From: Verrucomicrobiaceae bacterium | GTDB lineage: Bacteria > Verrucomicrobiota > Verrucomicrobiia > Verrucomicrobiales > Verrucomicrobiaceae | Reading direction: 5' to 3' | Assembly (NCBI GenBank): GCA_016795375.1 | Contig: JAEUHJ010000186.1 | Coordinates: forward strand, 1-38,220 | DNA length: 38,220 bases | Shown: piece by piece, positions 31,774 through 38,220 of the stretch | How positions within the stretch are numbered: the first letter of the stretch is position 1 | Layout of the letters: every line of letters begins with the position of its first letter | Position numbers and translations under genes: made by a program | Notes under the pieces: generated by a model | What the model was told of the DNA's origin: nothing | The model's input: only the letters and a program-made list of their open reading frames with translations | Databases searched by the model: none

Positions 31774-33116
31774 TTTTTCAACCACGCCTTCCAGCAGGTC
31801 ACGAAACCCTTCGCGAAGTCCTGCGGCCTGGCCTCGACCCACGCGGTGATGTCCTCAGGCTTGAACCACTCGCCCGTGGCGATTTCTTCGGCCAGACAAC
31901 GCACCGGGCCGTCGTGACGGGCGAGCCGCAGTTCGACGAATTCGTGATCAGTGTTGTCTCCGGCAGGAATTTGCGCCGCGAGTTCGGTTGAATCGACATG
32001 GATGCCGATCTCCTCGCCCAATTCGCGAATGGCGGCAGCGGCATAGTCTTCACCGGCATCGAGATGGCCAGCGGCGCTGCTGTCCCACTTCAAGGGTGAC
32101 ACGTCTTTGAGGTGCGAACGTTGCTGGAGGTAGATGTGGCCGCGTTTGTTGATGACGAAGATATGAACCGCGCGATGCAGCAGCTTGCGCGCATGCACCT
32201 CTCCACGCGTGAGCTGTCCGGTGACCTCGTTGCGCTCGTTCACCACATCGAACACCTCGCTGGCTTTCTGTCCGGCGTCAGCCTCGTGCCGTTGCTCATA
32301 CCAGCGGGCGATTTGAATCCACTGGGCGAGTGAAAGCTCCTCCGCGCGCACGGTCAGCGAAACGTTGAGCGCCTGAGTCAAAGCCTCCCAGCCATTAGGA
32401 GTCTCTGGCAGCAGGTTTTTGAGCTGTTTGCGCCGCTGTGAGAATCCCATGCGCACGAGGCGGTCAAACAGCACGCGATCAAACACCGGCAGCGTGGCCG
32501 GATCGCGCGGCGTGAGCCAGATCACGGCGGAATCGACCTTCGGCTTCGGCTTGAACATCTCCGGCGGCACGATGCGCAGCGTCTCGACGTTCCAATCCTT
32601 CTGCACCAGCAGGCTGAGCGCGCCATACGCGTCGTCACCGCAGTTCGCAGCGAGGCGGTCGCACACTTCCTTTTGCAGCATGAACACCGCGCTGCCGACT
32701 GGCGAGGGCGAGCCGAGCCAGTGCTTCAAAATCTCACCACCGACGGAGTACGGCAGGTTGCCGATCAAACGCACCGGCCCATGCCGGAACCACGGTCGTA
32801 GATCGATGCGCGTGGCGTCGTTGTGAATGACCTCGACGTCATTACGGTCGGCAAAGTGGTTCGTGAGTTCCGGCGCGAGTTGGGAGTCTTTTTCGATCAA
32901 AACGAGCTTCTTGGGTCTGCCGACGAGGTGTTTGGTCAAAGCGCCGAGCCCGGGACCGATTTCGACGACGAGATCAGCGCCGTCGGGCCGGATTTGATCG
33001 GCGATCCAGCGAGAAAGCTCCTCATCCTGGAGGAAGTTCTGTCCCATGCTCTTGCGCGGGGTCACCTGCATGCCTGCTGCGTTGGAAACGGAACGTCGTT
33101 GATCGCGGAATCTCAT
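31770..33116 (-). CDS. rsmA: 16S rRNA dimethyladenosine transferase fused to a Nudix hydrolase
   Basis: 448 aa from ATG 33116; a TTG further out (33134) or the ATG at 33071, just before Q-V-T-P-R-K-S-M-G-Q-N-F-L, are alternatives. Residues about 20-270 are RsmA/KsgA: P-R-K-S-M-G-Q-N-F-L, V-E-I-G-P-G-L-G-A-L-T (SAM motif) and G-N-L-P-Y-S-V (N-L-P-Y catalytic motif). It methylates two adenines near the 3' end of 16S rRNA. After a linker, about 290-448 form a Nudix domain with the box G-x5-E-x7-R-E-L-G-E-E-I-G-I, resembling Idi/YfcD-type hydrolases (V-F-D-V-V-N-E-R-N-E-V-T-G). Fusion of the two is unusual; the Nudix substrate is unknown. Confidence 0.92.
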   Translation of the reverse strand: MRFRDQRRSVSNAAGMQVTPRKSMGQNFLQDEELSRWIADQIRPDGADLVVEIGPGLGALTKHLVGRPKKLVLIEKDSQLAPELTNHFADRNDVEVIHNDATRIDLRPWFRHGPVRLIGNLPYSVGGEILKHWLGSPSPVGSAVFMLQKEVCDRLAANCGDDAYGALSLLVQKDWNVETLRIVPPEMFKPKPKVDSAVIWLTPRDPATLPVFDRVLFDRLVRMGFSQRRKQLKNLLPETPNGWEALTQALNVSLTVRAEELSLAQWIQIARWYEQRHEADAGQKASEVFDVVNERNEVTGQLTRGEVHARKLLHRAVHIFVINKRGHIYLQQRSHLKDVSPLKWDSSAAGHLDAGEDYAAAAIRELGEEIGIHVDSTELAAQIPAGDNTDHEFVELRLARHDGPVRCLAEEIATGEWFKPEDITAWVEARPQDFAKGFVTCWKAWLKK

Positions 33117-33208
33117 CGCCTCATCATTCACCAATCTGCCGCACCATCAATCCATTCATCCAGCAATCCCGCCACTTGACCCCCGCCATGAACGACGCAC
33201 TCTGAACC

Positions 33209-33559
33209 GTGCTCAGAACCCTCCTCAAATCAAAGCTCCACCGCGCCGCCGTCACCGATGCCAACATCGAATACGAGGGCAGCATCAGCATTCCGACCGA
33301 CCTCATGGAAAAGGTTGACCTGTGGAATGGCGAAAAAGTGCTCGTGACCTCGATCACCAACGGCGCACGCTTGGAGACCTACGTCATCCCCGCCCCGCGT
33401 GGCTCCGGCCAGATCGTCATCAACGGTGCCGCCGCCCATCTCATCAACACCGGTCATCGCGTCACCATCATGGCCTGGGGCGAGAGCGAGAATCCGGTCA
33501 TTCCCAAGCGTCTGCTGCTCAACGAGCGCAACGAGATCGTGAACGAGACGGTGCTGTGA
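33209..33559 (+). CDS. panD: Aspartate 1-decarboxylase precursor
   Basis: 116 aa from a GTG start at 33209. The proenzyme cuts itself between Gly24 and Ser25 (E-Y-E-G-S-I-S) to make the pyruvoyl cofactor; Lys9 (L-K-S-K-L-H-R), Arg54 and Tyr58 (N-G-A-R-L-E-T-Y-V-I) are all at their E. coli positions. G-A-A-A-H-L completes the family pattern. It makes beta-alanine for pantothenate and coenzyme A. It diverges from the rsmA gene with a short gap and is followed by a gene on the same strand 101 bp on. Confidence 0.96.
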   Translation: MLRTLLKSKLHRAAVTDANIEYEGSISIPTDLMEKVDLWNGEKVLVTSITNGARLETYVIPAPRGSGQIVINGAAAHLINTGHRVTIMAWGESENPVIPKRLLLNERNEIVNETVL

Positions 33560-33660
33560 CGTGAGGCGGGCAGCCTGCGCTGCATCCAGCCGTCACAAGA
33601 ATACCACGATGGGAAACTTTCGGCTGTTCAGGCGGCGCGGGGATTCCGTATCCTTTCGCC

Positions 33661-36600
33661 ATGAAACACAGCTCGTTCCTATTCTTCGCCCTTTGCCCTT
33701 TGCTCTTCGCTCAGGACAAAATCCAGACGAAGACCACCTACGCCAAGGCCTACGGTGAGACGAAGAACGCCGTTGCTGTCGATCCCGCGAAGGATCTGCC
33801 GCGTTATCCCGCCGTGGAGCCGAGGGACGCCATCGCGACGTGGCAGGTGAAGAAAGGCTTCAAACTCCAGCTCGCGGCGCATGAGCCGCAGGTGCGCGAT
33901 CCCATCGCCATCTGCTTCGACGAGCGCGGGCGCATGTTTGTGTGCGAGATGATTGATTATAGCGAGATGCGCGATGTCACACCGCACCTCGGTCGCATTT
34001 CGATGCTGGAGGACAATGACGGCGACGGCTACTACGAAACAAGCAAGGTCTTCGCCGATGACCTGCCGTGGCCCACAGGTTTGATCTGGGCGAATGGCGG
34101 CCTGTTTGTCGGCGCGACGCCGGACATCTGGCGTTTCGAGGACAAGGACGGCGATGGCAAGGCCGAGGTGCGTGAGAAGGTCTTCACCGGCTTCGGCACC
34201 GGGCTGAAAATCCTCAACGTGCAGGGCCTCATGAACAGCTTTCAGTGGGGGCAGGACAATCGCATTCACATCCTCGCCGGTGGCGGCAATCGCGGCGTCA
34301 TCACCTGCCTGAAGCGCCCCGATTTGAAGGGAATCGAGCTGGGTGGAAAAGACTTCTGGTTCGATCCGCTCACCCATGAGTTCGGACTCGAAGGCGGCGG
34401 CGCTCAATACGGCATGAGCTTCGACAACTACGGTCGCAAATTCGGCTGCTCGAACAGCGATCACCTTCAATACTGGGTTTACGACGACAAATACGCCAAC
34501 CGCAATCCCTACTACCAGATGCCGCCCGCGCGTCAGAGCATCGCGGTCGATGGAGGCGCGGCGGAAGTCTTCCGCCTCAGCCCGGACGAGCCCTGGCGCA
34601 TCATCCGCACCCGCTGGCGCATCGCGGGTGTGGTGAAAGGCGCGGTCGAGGGCGGCGGACGCGTCAGCGGCTACTTCACCGGAGCCACCGGCACCACGAT
34701 CTATCGCGGCGACGCCTACGGCCCGGATTTCGTGAACAACAGCTTCAGCGGCGACGCCGGCGGCCAGCTCGTGCATCGCAAAATCATCAAGCCGAGCACT
34801 GACGGCATCAGTTTGATCGGCGAACGCCCCGCCGACGAACACGGCTTCGAATTCGCCGCGTCCAAAGACACCTGGGTGCGTGTGGTGAACTTCGCCAACG
34901 CCCCCGACGGCTGTCTGCACATCTGCGACATGTATCGCGAGGTCATCGAACATCCCTGGAGCATCCCGGACGAGATCAAGAAGTTCATCGACCTCAACAA
35001 TGGGAATGATCGCGGCCGCATTTATCGCATCGTGCCGGAGAGTGGTCCGCTCAGTCCTCTGAGCGGTCAGGATTCCGCACAGGGGACTGTGCGGACCACT
35101 ACAAAGACCGCGCCGCGCATCGGTGAAAAAGTGAATCTCGCCGAGGCCAGCACCGAAGAACTCGTGAAAAATATCGGCCATCCGAACGGCTGGCAGCGTG
35201 ACACGGCGCAGCGGCTGCTCTATGAGCGGAAGGACAAGGCTGCGGTGCCGCTGCTGGAGAAAGTGCTCCTTGGCGGCAACACCCTGGCGAAGCTGCATGC
35301 CATGAACAGCCTGGAGTCGCTCGGTGCCTTGCAGGCTGCTCATGTCGCCGCTGCGGCGAAGGATGCGGATGCGCATGTGCGCGAGGCGGCGCTGCGCCGC
35401 GTGTCCTTGCTCGATGAACAGACGCTTGCCACGCTTGCTGGTGATGCCTCACCCCGCGTGCGGTTCCAGGTGGCGCTGGCGGCTCCGAAGAGCGCCTCGC
35501 GCGATGTCTGGCTCGCCAAAATGGTGCGTGAAGGCGTGAGTGGGAAATGGATGAGCGCGGCGGTGCTCGGTGACGCGGGGAGCGGCTTGTTTGAGCAGCT
35601 TCGCGGTGATTTGAGCAGGCTCGATCCTGCGTTGGCCGAATCCCTTATCATGCTGGCCGCCGCCGAGGGGAAGGATCAGGACGATCTGATCGCCGTCGTT
35701 ACTGCGGAGCCGGTCAAGGCCGCGTGGGTGAAGGCTCTCGGAGATGGTTTGCGCCGTGCGGGCTCCAATCTCACCAAGGCCGACAAGGGCGGCAGGCTGG
35801 CCGCCATCCTCGACAAAGCGGCTCAAACCGCCGCCAACACCCAGGCGGGTGGTTCGGCCCGTGTCGCGGCCATCGAACTGCTCAGCGTGAGTCCCGCGAA
35901 GGGATCGCACGATGCCCTCGTCACTTGTTTGGGCGAAAAACAGCCGGATTCAGTTCAAGCCGCCGCAATCCGCGTCATGGCGCAAAATGGCGCCGCAGAT
36001 GTCACCGCGGAATTGATTGGAAATTGGGCGCATTACGGAACGAAGGCTCAAGCTGCGGCCATGGATGCCTTGCTGGCACGCGATGACCGCGCCGTGGCCT
36101 TGCTGGAAGCGAAGGTGGTGAAACCGGAGGCGTTCTCCGCCGCGCAGGTGCAGGCGCTCATCAAACACAAGTCCCCGAAAGTGGCAGCGGCGGCGAAGAT
36201 GGCGCTGGCGTCGGTCATTCCGCCTTCGCGTGAGGAAGTCATGGCAAAGTTCAAGCCGGCCATCGCAGCGAAAGGCGATGCCACGAAAGGCCGGGCACAG
36301 TTCCTGGCACGTTGCATCGCCTGTCATAAGGCGGGCACGGACGGCATCCAGGTCGGCCCGGATTTGATCACGGTGAAAACGAAGGGGCGCGAGGCGCTGC
36401 TGACGGCGATTTTGGAGCCGCACAAGGAGGTGGCGTCACAATTCATCGCCTACACTGTGAACACGAAGGACGGGCAGACCTTCACCGGCATCATCACGAA
36501 CGACACGGCCACCAGCATGACTTTGAAAATGATGGGAGGCCTCGAAAAGACGCTCCAGCGCAGCGAGATCAAGGGCAGCGCCTCCACCGGGCAGAGCCTG

Positions 36601-36675
36601 ATGCCGGAAGGACTCGAGACGGGGATGAGTGTCACGGACATGGCGGATCTGCTGAGCTTCATCGAGGGACTGTGA
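33661..36675 (+). CDS. Exported PVC-type dehydrogenase with HEAT repeats and C-terminal heme-binding CxxCH domain
   Basis: 1004 aa. A Sec signal peptide (MKHSSFLFFALCPLLFAQDK) is followed by the membrane-bound-dehydrogenase-like beta-propeller of Planctomycetes and Verrucomicrobia (about 60-455; D-P-I-A-I-C-F-D-E-R-G-R-M-F-V-C-E-M). HEAT-like helical repeats span about 490-860. A cytochrome c-like domain carries C-I-A-C-H at 885-889 with V-G-P-D-L downstream and a distal Met as possible axial ligand. These match the Pirellula/Verrucomicrobium families TIGR02604 and TIGR02603. It probably oxidises a sugar or alcohol in the periplasm. A palindromic element is translated in the linker at residues about 461-481. 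Confidence 0.92.
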   Translation: MKHSSFLFFALCPLLFAQDKIQTKTTYAKAYGETKNAVAVDPAKDLPRYPAVEPRDAIATWQVKKGFKLQLAAHEPQVRDPIAICFDERGRMFVCEMIDYSEMRDVTPHLGRISMLEDNDGDGYYETSKVFADDLPWPTGLIWANGGLFVGATPDIWRFEDKDGDGKAEVREKVFTGFGTGLKILNVQGLMNSFQWGQDNRIHILAGGGNRGVITCLKRPDLKGIELGGKDFWFDPLTHEFGLEGGGAQYGMSFDNYGRKFGCSNSDHLQYWVYDDKYANRNPYYQMPPARQSIAVDGGAAEVFRLSPDEPWRIIRTRWRIAGVVKGAVEGGGRVSGYFTGATGTTIYRGDAYGPDFVNNSFSGDAGGQLVHRKIIKPSTDGISLIGERPADEHGFEFAASKDTWVRVVNFANAPDGCLHICDMYREVIEHPWSIPDEIKKFIDLNNGNDRGRIYRIVPESGPLSPLSGQDSAQGTVRTTTKTAPRIGEKVNLAEASTEELVKNIGHPNGWQRDTAQRLLYERKDKAAVPLLEKVLLGGNTLAKLHAMNSLESLGALQAAHVAAAAKDADAHVREAALRRVSLLDEQTLATLAGDASPRVRFQVALAAPKSASRDVWLAKMVREGVSGKWMSAAVLGDAGSGLFEQLRGDLSRLDPALAESLIMLAAAEGKDQDDLIAVVTAEPVKAAWVKALGDGLRRAGSNLTKADKGGRLAAILDKAAQTAANTQAGGSARVAAIELLSVSPAKGSHDALVTCLGEKQPDSVQAAAIRVMAQNGAADVTAELIGNWAHYGTKAQAAAMDALLARDDRAVALLEAKVVKPEAFSAAQVQALIKHKSPKVAAAAKMALASVIPPSREEVMAKFKPAIAAKGDATKGRAQFLARCIACHKAGTDGIQVGPDLITVKTKGREALLTAILEPHKEVASQFIAYTVNTKDGQTFTGIITNDTATSMTLKMMGGLEKTLQRSEIKGSASTGQSLMPEGLETGMSVTDMADLLSFIEGL
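35041..35102. repeat. REP-like double hairpin inside the CxxCH dehydrogenase gene
   Basis: Inverted ends are AGTGGTCCGC (35041-35050) and GCGGACCACT (35091-35100), then AC completing CTAC. Hairpin 1 is CCGCTCAG TCCT CTGAGCGG (35047-35066), hairpin 2 CCGCACAG GGGA CTGTGCGG (35075-35094). It lies in frame and codes for part of the linker between propeller and HEAT repeats. Confidence 0.85.
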
Positions 36676-36741
36676 CCTCCGGCGGGCCGGGTTTGTTTTC
36701 CTTTGCAGCCTGCCTGACTTCGCGCTCCCTTGCGGGCCGCC

Positions 36742-37656
36742 ATGAAGACCACCCCCGTCACTTTCGAGGATTTGCAGTCCTCCGTCATCGCTGTTCCGCC
36801 GCTGTGCCGGAACAAGGATCTTTCCCTGAGCAAGGCCCAGAACAGCCGCCTCATCAAACACATGCACAAGGGTGGCATCCGCACACTGCTTTACGGCGGC
36901 AACGCGAACCTCTACAACATCGCCATCAGCGAATACCACTCGATGCTGCGCATGCTGCAGGAGCTCGCGCCCGAGGACATGTGGATCGTGCCGTCCGTAG
37001 GCCCGATGTATGGCACCGCGATGGACCAGGCGAAAATCCTGGCCGAGTTCGCATTCCCCACGGCGATGCTGCTGCCGACACTCTTCCCGTCGAAGCCCGC
37101 CGGTGTTGCCACTGCGGTGCGTCATTTCGTGGAGAAGTCCGGCATCAAAGCCGTGCTCTACATCAAGGATCCCGGTTACATCACGCCCGAGCTCGCCGCC
37201 GAACTCGTCAATGACGGCGTCATCTCGTGGATCAAATACGCCATCGTCGAAGAGGATCCGAAGAAGGATCCGTATCTCAAGAAGCTGCTCAAGCTGGTCG
37301 ATCCCAACATCGTCATCAGCGGCATCGGCGAGCAGCCGGCCATCATCCACATGCGCGACTTCGGCGTGGCCGGATTCACCGCAGGCTGCGTGTGCGTGGC
37401 ACCGTCACGCTCCACAGCAATGCTGAAGGCCATCTTGAAGAAAGATTACGCCGCCGCCGAGGCGATCCGCGAGGAGTTCGTCGCCCTCGAAGACCTGCGC
37501 AACGCCCACAGCCCGATCCTCGTGCTGCACCACGCCGTCGAACTCGCCGGCGTAGCCCAGACCGGCCCCGTGCTGCCGCTGCTGGCCGGCTTGCCTGACA
37601 GCCTGCTGCCGAAAATCGAAAAGGCCGCGAAATCCCTCTTGGCAAAGAACGGCTGA
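36742..37656 (+). CDS. DapA-family (dihydrodipicolinate synthase/N-acetylneuraminate lyase) aldolase
   Basis: 304 aa from ATG 36742; the upstream in-frame ATG at 36730 is less likely. The barrel shows G-G-I-R-T-L-L-Y-G-G-N-A-N-L-Y (the usual G-G-T-x-G-E position), P-S-V-G-P-M-Y-G-T, and V-L-Y-I-K-D-P with the probable Schiff-base Lys. A late G-V-A-G-F-T-A-G-C-V fits the family. Since the loop differs from true DapA (G-T-T-G-E), it probably cleaves or condenses another keto acid with pyruvate. Verrucomicrobia often carry several such paralogues near sugar-isomerase genes, as here. Confidence 0.85.
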   Translation: MKTTPVTFEDLQSSVIAVPPLCRNKDLSLSKAQNSRLIKHMHKGGIRTLLYGGNANLYNIAISEYHSMLRMLQELAPEDMWIVPSVGPMYGTAMDQAKILAEFAFPTAMLLPTLFPSKPAGVATAVRHFVEKSGIKAVLYIKDPGYITPELAAELVNDGVISWIKYAIVEEDPKKDPYLKKLLKLVDPNIVISGIGEQPAIIHMRDFGVAGFTAGCVCVAPSRSTAMLKAILKKDYAAAEAIREEFVALEDLRNAHSPILVLHHAVELAGVAQTGPVLPLLAGLPDSLLPKIEKAAKSLLAKNG

Positions 37657-37703
37657 CATCGTCCCAACACGCAAAATCACATCCAGCACACCGTATTCCT
37701 GCC

Positions 37704-38220
37704 ATGAACAGCCGCCGCCGCTTCCTCCAATCCGTCACCTCCACTGCCCTCCTCGCCGCCACCGGCCCATCCATCGCCCAGGAGACCGCCAAACCCGCGC
37801 GTAAACTGCGCAAGGCCATCATGGGCGGCACACTCGGCATCAAAGGAACGCTCATCGAGAAATACAAAGCGGCGAAAGACGCCGGCTACGAAGGCGTGGA
37901 GCCCAGTGGCGGCATGAACCAGCAGGAGGTGGTCGACGCGCTCGGCCAGTCCGGCCTGCAGGCCGCCAGCGTGTGCTGCCACACGCATTGGAAGCAGACG
38001 CTCACCCACAACGATGCCGCCGTGCGCGAGCAAGGTCTGCAAGGCGTGCTGCAAACCCTGCGCGATGCCAAAGCCTACGGCGCGGACTCCATCCTCGTCG
38101 TTCCCGGCGTGGTGAACGAGGAGGTGCCGTATCAGGCGGCATGGGACCGCTCCATCGCCGAGCTGAAGAAGGCCGTGCCGCTGGCGAAGGAGCTCGGCGT
38201 GAAGATCTCCATCGAGAACG
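37704..38220 (+). CDS. Tat-exported sugar phosphate isomerase/epimerase (partial)
   Basis: 172 codons are visible from ATG 37704; the gene runs off the window. The N-terminus M-N-S-R-R-R-F-L-Q-S-V-T is a twin-arginine signal (R-R-x-F-L) followed by T-A-L-L-A-A-T-G, so the protein is exported folded. The mature part begins a xylose-isomerase-like TIM barrel (A-K-D-A-G-Y-E-G-V-E-P-S, then D-A-K-A-Y-G-A-D-S-I-L-V-V-P-G, and I-S-I-E-N at the window end, supplying the metal Glu). It may act with the DapA-like aldolase 47 bp upstream and the CxxCH dehydrogenase in sugar catabolism; that is inference. Confidence 0.88.
   Translation, partial: MNSRRRFLQSVTSTALLAATGPSIAQETAKPARKLRKAIMGGTLGIKGTLIEKYKAAKDAGYEGVEPSGGMNQQEVVDALGQSGLQAASVCCHTHWKQTLTHNDAAVREQGLQGVLQTLRDAKAYGADSILVVPGVVNEEVPYQAAWDRSIAELKKAVPLAKELGVKISIEN

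Overview
The window is about 38 kb of GC-rich bacterial chromosome with an alternating genic layout and no rRNA, tRNA, CRISPR array or prophage. The gene content points to Verrucomicrobiota, probably a Prosthecobacter/Verrucomicrobium-like lineage. Pointers are a Planctomycete/Verrucomicrobium-type heme-binding CxxCH dehydrogenase with HEAT repeats, a Minf_1886-family protein, a eukaryotic-type HisA, an RsmA-Nudix fusion and a Tat-exported sugar phosphate isomerase/epimerase. This placement is inferred from protein families seen by eye; no database search was run.

Left arm (1-15582), mostly plus strand. It holds the 3' end of a CstA-like transporter, a secreted SecD-P1-like protein, a secreted PQQ-type beta-propeller and a small membrane protein. 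These are followed by a run ilvB, orphan DNA methyltransferase, ilvN, GT4 glycosyltransferase, Minf_1886 protein, M16 protease. After a structured 357-bp gap come a secreted cyclophilin, a bidirectional terminator, a minus-strand PIG-L deacetylase, then yqeY, ispD and an MFS-acyltransferase fusion.

Middle (15583-28248), minus strand: a defence-like accessory island. In transcription order it reads SNF2/SWIM ATPase, PLD-SNF2 helicase, polyvalent-type kinase, 27-codon relic of the methylase start, 46-codon relic of the helicase end, a 65-aa small protein, an IS200-like/RAYT transposase inside its own inverted palindromes, a large Eco57I-type DNA methylase, a VapBC-like toxin-antitoxin pair, and a frameshifted relic of the methylase C-terminus. 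Fragments of the same two core genes recur around the cargo genes. This suggests that the slots between and behind helicase and methylase exchange cargo by homologous recombination. This is the most unusual part of the window.

Right arm (28382-38220): hisA (minus) diverges from leuA (plus), which has a leucine-rich leader peptide suggesting attenuation. Then follow a HAD phosphatase, the RsmA-Nudix fusion (minus), panD, the CxxCH/HEAT dehydrogenase, a DapA-family aldolase and a truncated Tat-signal epimerase. Branched-chain amino acid and pantothenate genes (ilvB, ilvN, leuA, panD) are spread through the window.

Several short elements share one architecture: two hairpins inside inverted ends of the GTAG...CTAC type, resembling inverted REP pairs. 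They lie between genes and also in frame inside the methylase and the CxxCH protein. The RAYT-like transposase in the window is a plausible, unproven, source of their mobility.
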